A stretch of 64,000 nucleotides of DNA from Sordaria brevicollis (Eukaryota > Ascomycota > Sordariomycetes > Sordariales > Sordariaceae). The notes under the pieces are model-generated. The model ran no database searches and was not told where the DNA came from. It saw nothing but the letters and a program-made list of their open reading frames with translations. The position numbers were made by a program, and so were the translations under genes. The DNA lies in NCBI GenBank assembly GCA_033439795.1, contig JAUTDP010000006.1, forward strand, positions 248,001-312,000. The letters are read 5' to 3'. Positions 10,491 through 24,324 of this stretch are shown piece by piece. The number at the start of each line of letters is the position of its first letter. The stretch's first letter is position 1.

Positions 10491-13400
10491 ATATTAATGC
10501 CAATATTATCGTCGATATACCGGCCGCGGTTACGTATATCGGCGCCGCGCTTACGCTTATTTATCACTGCGCAAGCGCGGTGTGCACGGGATATAGCGTA
10601 GTACGCACGGGACTCCCAAGTCTCGAGTGATATTGCTGTTGCGTCCGTGCGGTGGTACGGCAAATTGCCTAAAATAGACTTTGGAGGGAGTTGCGCGGAC
10701 CTGGATACCGTCCCCCCGTTAGTATCCCTGACAAACCCTACAACCACACAGCATACACGAGGTAGATCCGAACCTGGACCAAGCGAAATGGCGTGTTGAG
10801 GCGCAGAATTCGCGGAGGCGGCCGCTGGAGCTCGGAGCAATTGGCACCCATTGGCATCCCTTTGGCAGACATTGGCATACAGCCGGACCGGCTTGGCCAG
10901 AACTCTTGGGCAACCGCTTGAAAATTGAAGGTCGGAATCTTCCCCGGAAACTTTATCGGGCAAGACTCCATCTCTTATTCGGCAAGGCTTTCGAACCCCC
11001 AAAGTCTTTAACTTCAAATTGCTATAGTTTTATTAAAAGATGAGTTTGAGATGCGCTTTTCCTTCGAGGAACTCCTTGGGTTCGATGCCGTATCGAACTA
11101 CTGTTTAGATTTTCCCTATGCGAAAAACTGGTCAAAGCATGCCTTGGTGCACAAAGGTATTACTGTTCTCGAGATGGTTTTGGTTCGACTTGGGTGGGAT
11201 TGAAATTGGGGCCAGCCAATGGAATAAAGGCTTTGGAAGACCTGTGACGTCTTATTGGCCAAACGCCTTCAAAAGTCTTGCCGGATATGATTTGGAGTCT
11301 TGCCCGTTAAAGTTTCCGAATCTTCCCTCAGTGGACTTGCAGGAGTCGTTCGATGTGGATCCTGCCATTGGTGAACGCCACGCATCCCGAGAACGTAAAC
11401 TTCGGGAGCGGCTCTGATGATCGCGGCTGACGGCAAAAAAGGAAATTTGCAAAGGTAAACCAAGATACTTTGCCAACGTCTGAGTGATTCATTTACTTGT
11501 TAGAGTGAAATGTTGGATGGAGGCTGACGACTCCCCCAATTTGGATGAAAGGGGGTAGAGGTAGCTGCCAACAACTGCAAGCCCTAATACCTACAGCGGT
11601 CGCTTGGAGGTACCTTACCCGTGCCACCACGAGTACCACATGCATGTATAACTTCACTCAGTTATATACCTACATCCGGATGTGTATGTTGAGATATGCA
11701 GGCGGCTCATGCCCACGCCCACAACGATACGTCACAAGGACGGGACTCAACACAACCAAGGCTTGAGGCCGGATTACCGGTATCAAGATGGTTAGTTTTC
11801 ATTTAAGAAACAACTTCAACCAAGATTGGGCATTCCATTGCAACGACCTGAAGCGTTGACTCTCTCCGTTCATACTGCCCCCTACTGCTATTCGCGCGGG
11901 TGGGTGGCGGCTTCCAGTTTCGTCAACAACCACACCCTCCTTTCCCCCAAACCTTCATAGTTCTTTCCTATTTTCATTATTTCACGCTTTGACACATCAT
12001 GTGCTTGACTTTCCGGGCAGGCGCAGAGAGGTGTGGTCGGTTTGACGGTTGACAGGCTCTTGCCCTTTGGATGGGATTATCACGAGAAAGCATCACGTCA
12101 CTTCGGGCCCTGGACCGCCATTTGACATTTTTCTTCCGACGGTTCGCACGATGGTTCGCATGTTGATATTGTCCGTAAGAGTTTACAAAGCTCTGACGAT
12201 CAAAGAGGTTGAATAGATGTGAGACACACCTATCACGTAGGTGGCACCGTGGCACCCAAGCAGGAGATGGCTCGACGTCGAAAATCTTTTCGAATATTCA
12301 GAGCGGTCAGACGCCCAAGACATCACGAAATGACCCCGCATCACCACTAACGTTTCAAGGTAGCTCTTGCCGAAAACCTTCCCTCGACATCCCTTTTCCC
12401 ACTGTTTTCGAGGAAGCTTCAGCTGCTGAACAGACGCCACGACCTGCAGCTAGGGCGATTATACCCACGCTTCGCTAGTCACTATTTGTAGTCACTAGTC
12501 AAGCATTGGGTCGTCGTCAATATCCCCCAAAGAGGATACCTTCACGATATTCAAGTGGCTGCTGAGCCTCTACCGCCAACTTGTCGCCAAGCGCCCGAAC
12601 CAACACCAATGTGAGACCGCCCCAAAAGTGAACAAGGGAGCAGAAGGACAAGAAGAAAAAAAACATTACAGTATCCAAGACAAAAGCCAAGACGGAGGTC
12701 TCACAGGACGACCCAACGTCCCGGGAACATGGAAGGCGGACGAAGACCTCTTTTCGACGTTTGAGGTTGTTTTCCAGGGGCACTCTTGAGGAAATCAAAA
12801 TCAGGGTCCCTTCCCAGCGGGTCTCTTGGTCTTTATTCGCTACACGTATTCGGAAGCTACCGCTCGTATTTGGTGATCTCCCCGAATCCAAGAGGAGCCC
12901 CCCAAGCGCGCTGGACGCTGGGCGCGCGCAAAGCCTCATTGCCCCCCATGTCCATGTCCCTATCCCCCTTGTTGCTGTCGTCGTCGGCTGAGATGGCCGT
13001 TCTCATCTCACGACGTCAAGCGAGGTCCCACGGAGACCATGACGAAAGTGGGTACCATCTCGGCGGCTCTTTCGGTACCCGGAAGAGAAGAGAAAGCTTT
13101 GTTCGCACCACAGCGAGTCACGGTGGTGGTTGAGCTTGTCCTCCCTGCCTTGGCGTTTATTTGTTCCTCCCTCCTTCGCGATACTCTCCTCCCACGGTAC
13201 GGCTCGTACGGGTGCGGCGGCGCCATTGTAACCTCTCCCGAAGATTTGCGGCGCGCTAATTTCAGCCTCTTCCGGCGGGACCAGCAGGGCATTAACTGAT
13301 GGAAAAGGCCGAACGTATGGATGGGTCTCCTCCGCACATACTGTAGTTGGGTGACTTGGTTGGCTTCTGAGAGCTGTGTTGCTCGTTTGGTTCTCTTCTC

Positions 13401-15346
13401 CAGTCAGACGTCGTCAAATCGATTCTGAATTTCTGATTATTCAGTCTGATGATGGCGGAATGGTTGCTTGGTTTAAACGAACGACTACCCAAAGGGGCAA
13501 AAGGCCACTACAGTAGAATGGATCACAACACTTGTTGGTTCACAAAGCTGCGAACGACAGTTCACGGCATGCCGTCGTGTATCCAATCTCGAATCATTTG
13601 ATTTCACTGTCATCAATTCGGCCATTTCTACCTATTTTCGGATGTTTCTCCCTTCCATAAAACCTTACCGAATTGACCTGTTGGTTATTGCCTGTTGGCT
13701 ACACGAAACAGAAGCTTTTACCCACATGGCTTGCTTACTTGCATCGGAAACGAATGATATTGATCCGATCACGGCTGTTGCCTTCCTCTAGACACTCCCA
13801 GAGTCGAAACTTCATGTTTTATTACCATCTGGACAACAGTCACTAATCTTTTATGAAGCTATACAGAGACCTCATCTGCCGAGCGGCATTCGGAATCTGG
13901 GGATGGATGTCACTTACAACAATACCGATATAGTGTATGGTTCATCGAAAAACTGGGCTACGCAACATATGAACCGAATTCTGCCTAAGAACATGTAAGT
14001 GAATCACACACATTTCAAAACATTTCACCGTAAGGAGTAGAATGATGCGGTTGTTGGGCAAAGCCTAGATCACAAGAATGCCTGGGGAAATCTCTGCATA
14101 TTACCACCCACCTTTCCACGTCCCGCGATGAACACCTCTCACCATCACGAATACTTTTTACTACATCCTCGAAAATTTTCTCTCCTCAGCCCGAGCCGCC
14201 GTTACATTCTCCGGGGTACATACCCTGACTGGGACTGGACTGGACTCGAGCTGCAAGCCACGTGTGTCACTCTCCTACGTACCTGTGATATTGAATGTGC
14301 GCAAAACACACCGGTATAGACTGCTACTTACATATTGTTTCGACTTTGTTGCTCGTCAAAGAAACAGGATCGTCCTGACTGGTGCGCTTCAAAAACGAAA
14401 AAAGAAGAGAGCCTCACGAAATCCTGGACGCCGATCTCGCCATGTGTGCATGGAAATGTTTCAGACCAGCCTGCCAGCCTGACCTGCGCCGGGCAATTCT
14501 CCCGGATCGACCAGCTGCATCTACACTACTCATAATGTGACACAACAGTACACGTACTCAATAATACAAAGCAAAAGCAAAGTTCGACCTTCTCCGCCCT
14601 CGGTGGACAGAGAACAAGGTCAATTATTGCTCAAACTCACGAGAACTTTACAGTTTCACTAATTGGACCGATGAGTCCAGTACGTACGTACGTAGGACCA
14701 CCCCACAGAAACCAAACCCCAAGCGCTTGCTTGGTTATTTTGTTCTGGCCTCCTAGGGCTGAACGACTGGCGAGAGCTGACAGGGTGATGAGATCGTGAG
14801 ACAGCTACAGCTAGGTTCGCTAGTAAAATCAATAGTTCCATATTAGTTGCTGCTGACTTGCGTTTTCTTCTGCGCTCATTATGTTCTTGGCTAGTGTGTC
14901 GAGAGTACATTCGTTGGTGCTACGTGGTTATGGTCTTTGGTGTATAGCTAGGTAGCGATGAAAAAAAAGGCCGACGGAAGCGGATGAAGCGAGCTGAGTA
15001 TGAGCTGAAAGTCTGACCAACTGCACTAGCTATTGTGAAGTCTTGGAGTGGGGGGAGTAAATCTTTTTCTTGTTGTTTTCTTTTGCTTTCTTGCGATATG
15101 GGACGTGTGTTTCTCTCTCAAGGTCTCTAGTAGACCCGGGAGGTTTTGGATGAAAATAACACGGACAGAGTGAGACCGACAGCACGCAATTTGGATATGG
15201 GGCAGCTTATGGATACCTAGAAGAGAAAGAGATGTGCTACAGTGATTTTCAAACACCAAATATCAACATCAGAGAGAAAAAAAACATTTTTTTAACCCCC
15301 TCTCAATCCTCATACTTAGTCACCAAGCATCGTAAGCTATAAAACC
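10491..15346. other. gene-poor interval of normal composition
   Basis: Base composition switches sharply to normal at about 10,490. Open frames here are at most 176 codons, overlap each other on both strands and show no domain. The interval holds an imperfect inverted repeat (10,934-10,990 and 11,273-11,325), a run of near-repeated TTGGCA units at 10,838-10,880, and scattered homopolymer runs. I cannot exclude a small multi-exon gene or a long noncoding RNA. Confidence 0.55.
10934..11325. repeat. imperfect inverted repeat with about 280-bp centre
   Basis: The + strand at 11,273-11,325 and the - strand of 10,934-10,990 share the same order of words, including an identical GGAGTCTTGCCCG and AAAGTTTCCG, with overall identity estimated by eye near 80-85 percent over about 50 bp. 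The arms enclose 10,991-11,272. No target-site duplication could be defined. Confidence 0.6.
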
Positions 15347-15798
15347 CTAGAGTGAGCAGCAATCAAGAAGCAAAGAAGAAAATGCGCTACAAGCGTGAGC
15401 TCTGTTTTTACTACACGCTACAATCCTGTGAATGAAAAAAAAAAGACATCTCCTATATCTACCCTGCACGTAATTGCTGCCAGAAGAGAAAATTTTTGAA
15501 CCCTCCGCCCCCAAGTCATCCATCCATTCCTTATCATGTCTGTATTCACTACCATACCAACATATCGCAAGATCAGATAACACTCGACCCATCTCGTACA
15601 ATGTGTGACTTGTAACACTACTCCCTTTCCCAGACAAGCAAGACCAGTCGCCTAGGTATTGCGATCGTGACTTCACCACAAGACAATTCAACTCGTCAGG
15701 ACTAACGTCCCCTTCAAACTCCATTCCTATCCCCATTCTCCCCTTCACACGCACCAACCTGGCTATAACATGCCTCCGCTCCCACCTTGGTCGTCCAA

Positions 15799-18700
15799 CT
15801 AGGCACCAGGGTGTCTAAGCAGGTCATAAAGCACCTGGTCCTCATTGCCAATGTGGCTGCTATACGTGTTGCTCGACAGATTCATCGACCTATGCTGAGG
15901 CTGCTGGTGGCTTCCGTACGCAGCGGCATTGGTCGCCGCCTGAGCATGTGAGCTCGCCGAGGTTCCCGTCGAGTACCCGGTATTAGCGCTACCGCTGGCA
16001 CCCGTAGAGCCGTAGCCAGTCGACGAAGTATTGCCGGTCGAGCCGAAGCCGCCGTAACCCCAGTTTTGCGTCTGCTGCTGTTGCTGCTGAGTTTGCTGCT
16101 GCTGTTGGTGTTGTGGCTGCTGAGTACTCGTGGTGTGCGATTGGCTCGTGTAGCTACTGTAGCTTGGCTGCTGCTGCTGGACCTGCTGTCGCTGCTGCTG
16201 TGCTTGTGATTGCTGCTGGTGATGTTGCTGTTGCTGCTGGGCATACGCGGCGGCGGTGGAAGAGCGAGTCTGGGTCATGGATTGGGGCCTGACGTTGAAG
16301 CCCTGGAGGGAACTTGATTGTTGGGTGTTCGATGAGGGCATGTTATACGAGTTCGAGGACGATGTAGTTGGGTTTGTATCGTAAGTTGAGCGAGTAGCGC
16401 TTCGCGTCTGAGGGACAGACGTGGTTGAACCCCATTGCGACGTGCTTGGTGCCGCCGTCGCAGTGTTGGTGTTGTAGGATGAAGCCGCGGGCTGCGCCGT
16501 TGACAGACTTGCTACTGGCGTTTTGGTGCTTGACCGCGTGTTGTAAGTGTCGTAAGAGGAATAAGAGTTGGACGTAGTTGAAGACGGATTAGTATAGGGT
16601 TCGTAGTTCATGCGAGTATTTGTCGCCTCAGTAGTCCTAGTACTGGACGTAGGATATTGCGAATAATCGTAATTTGAGACCGAACTTGGGGCAGTTACGT
16701 CTGTGTTCGACTGATAACTCGAGGTGTTCGTATGTGATTGGGAAGTTTGCATTTGGGTATGCCGGCCTGAAGCACTGGTTTGTTGCTGCACCGGGGTGTG
16801 GTTCTGGCTTCGGTTGCCCTGCCGGGACGACGTACGAACAGTCTGAGCTGCCGTTTGATAGGGCGAAGTGCGCGCCTGTTGTTGTTGAGTCGTCTTTTGG
16901 ACGGGAATAGTAGGCTGAGGAATTGCCGACCAGCTTGTGGTTTGACGCAGGTCATCAAACGCCTGGGACGTTGGTTGTTGCTGTTGTACAGTATTCTGGG
17001 TTCTATGCTGCGTGGCAGTTTGCGCTGGCGGCTGAGGCGCAGCTGGTACTGGCTTCCTTGCTCTCGACGCCCGAGGAGAGGGCTTGCTCTGGTAGGCGGC
17101 CGGGATTTGAGGCACCGGCACAGGAGTCCAGCTTTCAGTCGGAGCATGAGTAGTGTGACCGTTCGTGGTGCCACTCTGCATAGATGGCCCTGAGGGCAGG
17201 CTACGCCTAGTAGTCCTACCGCCCGACTGGGTTGAGCTGGATTGCTGAGCATAGTGAGATGTGTGCTGAACGGGAGGAGGTTGCTCGACAACAGGTACTG
17301 GCTCCGGAACGGGTTCTGGTTCGGGTGCTGGTGCCGGTGCCGGTGCCGGCTCGGGCTCAGGTTGAGGTTGGGTATACGAGAAGTTGTGCAGAGAGCTGTC
17401 GTTGTGCAAGTAGTCCATCGCTGCCGGTGTGACGCCGGTGTGGGCTACATCGGGAGTAGCTGAGGCGTCCACCGAGGAGTTGAAATGCTGGTAGAGGTCC
17501 GAAGGCTGGTGATATGTTGTGGATGATTCCGGCTGAGGTGAGACCAACCCAGAATTTGGCAGTCCATGTGGCATATGACCAATCGAATCCTGGTTGTCTT
17601 GTTCTTGGTTATAGGTTTCATGGCTGGCCGGTTCCTCATGAACCGGCTCATGATGAAAACCCGGCGACCCTAAGCCGTCTGGCTCGTCATCGGCCTCGGC
17701 GGCTGCAGGCTCGGCTGTGGCCTCTGCCTCCGGCTCCGCCTCAGATTCCACCGGGGCATCTTTTACCTTCCTCTCGAGAGCATAATGGCATTGCAATCCT
17801 GCAGACGTGCAGTTCGAGCATGACGGTTTTTCCTTTGCGCACTGTGAACTGGTTAGAGACATATCAGGTATAAGGAAGTGCAGATCACACGAACCGGAAT
17901 TTTACGATCACGGCAAGGATTGCATTTGCCTCTCGTGATCTTGTCCTTCTTCTTCTTCTTCTTGCCACCTGACTCGGCAACGGCCTCCTGAGAGCCTGCT
18001 GCTTCAGACTTCTTCTTCTTCGACTTCTTCTTTGAGGGGTTGATCGGTGGTGTTGATGTTGCCGCGGCCGCTGGTGCAGCAGGAGCAGGTTGAGCAGCAG
18101 CACCCTGTTCCTTTTCGGGATGTACGATGCGGAGTCGCTCGGCACCGTACTTCTTAAGCATGGACAACGACTCCTGCTGAAGTTCAGGGGACTGATTGGC
18201 GAAGATATTGAACTGTTCGGGAGAGAGCGTCTTAGGGTCAATGCCGCCTGACTCAAGCAGGTCGATAGCCACCGTACGGCGCCTAGCTGCCTCGGCAGGA
18301 GGGATATTGAGAATTGAATGAACGTGGACCCCTTCATCAGCCGCACCCGGCGCTTGGCCGACGAGTCCTTCAGGATAGCTGCTGTAGCCGTTCTGACCAG
18401 CGCCGCCAGCATGGCTATTATAAAGAGACCGTTCGGATGACTGTCCGACCGGTAGTGCGCCTGGCATATCTGGGGGAAGAACACTCCCGTCTGGACCAAC
18501 AGCAGCAGCGTCCTTCTTCTTGCGGCGTTTCTTGGGCTGAGTACCGTCTCCTTCTGCACCGCCTTCGCCTGCCGGACGCTTCTTCCGGGGTGGTTTTGGC
18601 GGCGCATTTGGATCCTTCGGGGGTCTGGGTGCCCTAGGTGCCTTTGGTTGTTTGGGGGGCCTGGGGGCCTTGGGCTCCTTGGGCTTCTTTGGTTCCTTGG

Positions 18701-19524
18701 TTCGCGATATATGCTTCGGTTCACGAGGAGGCGGTGGTGGCACTAGCAGTTTGATAAGTTCTCCTACTGTTTTGTGAAGAGGCGTGTGTTCGTATTTGAC
18801 TTCGATGACCCTTCTCCCTTTCAGGAACGCAATCGTTACTGATCCTCTACAGTCAAAAGCTGGACGGCCTATGTGTCTGTTAGCTCAACGTCCCATCATA
18901 CTAATAGCCAGCAACGCAACGATGCTTGCAAATGTGAACAAGAGACTTACTCAGGTTGACAGCATCCATGTTCTCAGGCTTTTGGCTCCATTCGCCGATG
19001 ACAGCTCGGCCAGGGTTCTTCGCATTCTGGCGATTCCAAGCTTGCCATGAATCCTTGCAAATGTACCCAAACGTCCATCCTTGCTCGCCGCGTGAGACCT
19101 GACGCACCGCCCATGTGCTCCCATCGATTTCACCGAGCGTTGTGATGATATGCTTCGCGACGGATTTCTGCAAGACGTGGTCGTCGGAGGGCTGGTTGAT
19201 CAAGGTGTCAATCGCGTTAATCTGCCGAGTTGGTTGGTTTCCGTTGACATTCCCGTTAACATCTGCCCCCGATCCCGGCACAGCGCTGGGCCGCGCTCCT
19301 CCCAATGATGGATCGAGTGACGCGGCTTGGTCGAGTTGCTCGTTCTCAGGCTCAGTGACGGGGATGTGAAAAACGGTGGTTGAGCGCAGCTCTAGTGTGA
19401 CTGAAACGTGTTCGGCTCTCTTTTCCGTGACCTTGGTGCTGAAGGTGCTGCGCAGTTGCTCCTTAAGCTCGAGGACAGACCCGCACGTAGGGTTGGAGTT
19501 GGATGCGCCTAGCAACGCCTCCAT
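15799..19524 (-). CDS. large Zn(II)2Cys6 protein with internal zinc cluster and Gln-rich tail
   Basis: Three exons, 19524-18951, 18868-17895 and 17841-15799, joined by introns of 82 and 53 nt, give 1,196 aa. The first intron has GTAAGT and a GCTAAC branch site. The second splits the zinc cluster and has a GTTCGT donor. Joining the exons produces C-x2-C-x6-C-x6-C-x2-C-x6-C at about residues 507-534, the fungal binuclear zinc cluster that binds DNA. Before it lie a unique N-terminus (1-200), a Pro/Lys-rich stretch with PPRKKRP-type basic patches around 235-290, and a Lys-rich run. After it comes a long Ser/Thr/Gln-rich low-complexity tail with Pro-Glu repeats and poly-Gln. The cluster is in mid-protein, not near the N-terminus as in most of this class. 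It is probably a nuclear transcription regulator. No fungal-specific transcription factor middle domain is visible, and I do not recognise a named orthologue. Splice sites are inferred. Confidence 0.8.
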
Positions 19525-20230
19525 GGTGATTGTTTTCCGACCACTCTGGTGATATCCTGTTTTGGTGTACCAAGGTTGAAATGACGCCGGGTTTCGCTAA
19601 GTGATCGCTGTGATAATCCGCGGAAAACGGCGAGAGAATTGAAAAGCCGTCGCGCGAAATGGCGGTGGTCGGATGGAAAATCGAGGTTGGTTGTCGCGAT
19701 GATTTCCGCCCGCCATGCGCGTCGTTCTGCTTTGGAGGAACGCGGGCAGCTCGAAAATGGTGGAGACAATTGAGGTTCGCTTTGAGTGCACGTGCAGGCG
19801 TATCGCTGGAAGAGGGATTGCGAGTGCCCGGGAACGTTACACCAGTATGTAGCGGCCCCGTATGCACCGTGCTCCAGGGCCTTCACCTCACTGTATTCAG
19901 CCGCACTGCATTGTTCGTCGCAACCAACATCAAAGTCAGTCACGGTTAGGGTTTGAGCCGTGCCATTCACTTGTAAACGCTCGGCTTTTTTCGTCCTCTT
20001 TAACTACATCGCTGTGCTGGGACGCAAATGATACTTGTGCTCTTGTTGTTTTTACGGAGTTGAATATTTTTTCCGAAATCTTTACCTGTATCTCATCGTT
20101 TGGTCTGTTTGTTTCCGGTAACCGTGGTTACTGTCCTGTTACAACGCCTAGGCTAAATCATCAAGCTACGACAAGACAAATTATCAAGACTCCTACACTC
20201 CTGCCTGCTGACCATAACAAATCTCCCAAA
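19525..20230. other. intergenic, upstream of the zinc-cluster gene and downstream of ku70
   Basis: About 0.7 kb between two minus-strand genes; it should hold the zinc-cluster gene promoter and the ku70 terminator. No specific element is recognised. Confidence 0.6.
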
Positions 20231-22283
20231 TCACAAGTTACTCTCGATCCATTCTTCAAGTCTCTCAACCAAATCCGCCTTCCTTCCAGCGGTGCTAATG
20301 CCTTTGCTTGCCATGATGTCCTTCAACTCAGCTACCGTCATCTTGCTGAGCGTGCCTTGTTCAAAGGCCTTCTTCAGGTCTGCGTTGCTGTTGGCTGGCC
20401 CGGCATTGGCAGCCTTCTGGGTTGTTTTCAAGCGCTTTGCCGGCCTTTCGTCGTCATCATCTTCGAACTCGCGCTTAACTGCCCGGTCTTCCTGAAGATT
20501 CCTGGCTTTCTTTGCCAGCATCTGCTTCCATTCAGCAAGGTAACCGCCCACCCTCTTATCAATCTGCTTGAACTTGGGTAGCGTGAGATCTGGCATGTCC
20601 TTGGTCTCTGGGGTTTCTTCCTCTAGTGCCTTGGCCTGCAAAATTTTGTAGTGCCATTGCAGTGCGGGATTCGGGTACTTGCGCGGGTCATACATGGCCT
20701 TTGGAAGCTGTAAGTTCTGGATGACCAGTCTCATCTGGTCTGTGAGGTCGTCGGCGGGTCTGGCAGGCGCCGATACGTGATCGGTGCTTCGGACGTCGTC
20801 TGCAAACGGAAGCGGATAGAGCCAAAGTCCCGCGGGAAGGAATGGCGTGTTTGCCTCTTCGTCATCCGGGTTTCCAGATGGAAAGATGGCTACCATGACG
20901 GGATGGGCGTTTTCCCGTGCGACAAACCAGGCGATGCCAACCTTATCGTCTTTGAGGAGCTTCTGCCACAGAGCAGAGAACACACGAGTAGAGCCGACGT
21001 ATTGTTCCTCGCTGGGAAAGATGAAGATGGACTTCTTGACTGAGGCCCACGACGGGATCTTGGAACGCTTCTTAAACCCAATAATCCGAAGCGTCTTCTT
21101 GCCCATTTGTTTGAGCTCCGTTAGCTCTTCAGGCTTGAAGCAGATATGCTCACCACCAAACTTGTAGCCCTTCCTCAATTCGGACTTCTCGACAGTTCGA
21201 GCAGCAAAGTCCACCTGCGCAGTCTCAGATTGGACGACCTGAGCCTGCTCCTCTCCTTCATAAACATAGCATGCACGAGAAGGTGTTTGTCTGTTCAGAG
21301 GAATGTATCCTTTAATGGAGATAGTAAGGCCTGGAGCGAGCTCAAACGGCAAGTTCGAGAAATAAGACCGTTTTGGAGTTTGCTTCGAGTTGATGTTGGA
21401 GATCAAGGAGTTGAGCAGCGTCAACCCGTCACCAGACTTGGAGGTCTTGGGACCTCCTGACTCTCCTACCTCTGCCGCTGGATCGCGGTAAATGATATCC
21501 TATCAAACATTAGCAGAAAATCCAGTAAGTGGGCGAAAAAGCTTCCTTACGTCGTAGAACTTGGAAAGATCAAACTTCTTGTCCTCTCGACTGATGGGGA
21601 AAAGTTCGATAATGACGCCGAGGTCGTAGAGATCTTTCGCACGAACGGCGGCAGATGATTTCGCCTGCTTATCACCGGCATGAGGATCATCGTTATCGGT
21701 GACAATGAACAGACGTCGGGACCCGAAGTTGGCTGCGTTTGTGGTGAAGACTTGGTTGGCACAGAATAGCATGTTTGACATGACTACTGGCTCCTTTGAT
21801 GGGACCAAAATCTCATCTTCATCCTCGTCATCTTCCACCAACTCTCTAAGCTTCTTGACATCTTCGGCGCCGGGTATATCGAGGTCGGAGAGCAGGTAAC
21901 AGTGAGGATATCCAGTGCCATTGCCCGAATCATCGCGGAATTTGGACTTTTGTGTTCCAAAGAGCAGTACACCCATCATATCTCTTGGCTGGGCGATAAT
22001 TCGTTGCTGCATGATTTGGTAGGCGCATTTTAGGGCTGCTGTCAAAGCAGAATCCTTGTCGGCTTTCTTATCACCCGTAGGCTGAGGCGGTTTCAACATC
22101 GACTTGCTCACATCGATAGCGAAGAGTACCGCATCTTTTTGTGTTTTGTAGTCCTTATCTCCTTGTCAGCAATTGAGCTTGTTGTTGATGAAGATGAGAT
22201 TGGTACTCCCTTACATTCTCATCCAGCTCCTCATCGCCGTCGTCGGCATCAAATCGTTCATCCTCATCCTTCCTCCAAGACAT
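20231..22283 (-). CDS. mus-51: Ku70 DNA end-binding protein (non-homologous end joining)
   Basis: Exons 22283-22215, 22153-21551 and 21499-20231 encode 646 aa. Ku70 pairs with Ku80 to form a ring that slides onto DNA double-strand ends and recruits the ligase IV machinery in the nucleus; it also acts at telomeres. The N-terminus has the alpha/beta (von Willebrand A-like) domain from FAIDVSKSM to the acidic DDEDEDE loop and the [10 protein letters not shown] strand (about 30-210). The DNA-binding beta-barrel follows (about 250-540), with [15 protein letters not shown] and [22 protein letters not shown]-terminal SAP domain ([16 protein letters not shown]...) ends the protein. Introns are short with GTAAGG-type donors. 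The start ATG opens [15 protein letters not shown] and is the only in-frame ATG ahead of the conserved region. The gene is divergent from ferrochelatase. The protein matches my memory of Neurospora MUS-51 almost throughout. Confidence 0.96.
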
Positions 22284-22915
22284 TGTGAAACGGCTTCAAC
22301 CGTAAAAGTCCAGATGGATATGGTTAGATGACTGAAATTTGAAAGATCTTTTGAGGATGAGATGCGGTGAAGTAACAATGAGGGTGGAGAATTCGTGGTT
22401 GTTACGGTGATGACTTCATCGCAAACGCGAAGGGGGACGCGACTGCCTAGAGCCAAACGCCAGTGCATGTGACCTGGAGGACGAGAGCTGTCTAGCTTGA
22501 GATGTGATTGGCTGGATGAAGCTCAGTTCAACCGACAACTCTCCAGGCACCGAACTGGCCCGTGCTCCTTCCATTCTGCAGGCCTGTGAACCTGTGAACC
22601 GCCAGACGGCAGTTAAGAAATGGTCAGCAAATTGGAGATTTTGGAGGTTCGATACAGCTACCCCTGCAGCAGTCCCGGCATCACCCCACAAGATCGCAGC
22701 TTCGCAAGCTGTTCGGCCGAGTTTAACACGTCCGAAAGGAGCCACCGTCCCATCCCGGATACGCCAGCGTCACTTTCAAGTCCGTCCCTCTCAATATAAA
22801 ACACATTTCTTCACGTTTGGCCACAAAGTTTTTAGACATCTCTTTTGCTGAAAACTCGAGTTTGATCTGAGCTGTGTTCAAACCGCCCCTGCCCCTTTCC
22901 TCAGCATCACTCATA
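22284..22915. promoter_or_regulatory. shared divergent promoter of ku70 and ferrochelatase
   Basis: 632 bp separate the two start codons, so both promoters must lie here or overlap the genes. An AATATAAA sequence at 22,793-22,800, about 115 bp before the ferrochelatase ATG, is a possible TATA element. No other motif is assigned. Confidence 0.55.

Positions 22916-24324
<1,409 letters not shown>

Noticed and set aside
10487..11017. 176-codon minus-strand frame at the RIP edge
   Set aside because: No domain, crosses the composition boundary and contains one arm of the inverted repeat.
12517..12939. 140-codon minus-strand frame
   Set aside because: No recognisable motif, overlapped by similar-sized frames on the other strand.
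15347..15757. 136-codon minus-strand frame
   Set aside because: Directly downstream of the zinc-cluster gene on the same strand; more likely its 3' untranslated region.
19862..20581. 239-codon plus-strand frame
   Set aside because: Runs into the antisense of the Ku70 SAP-domain exon; no domain.
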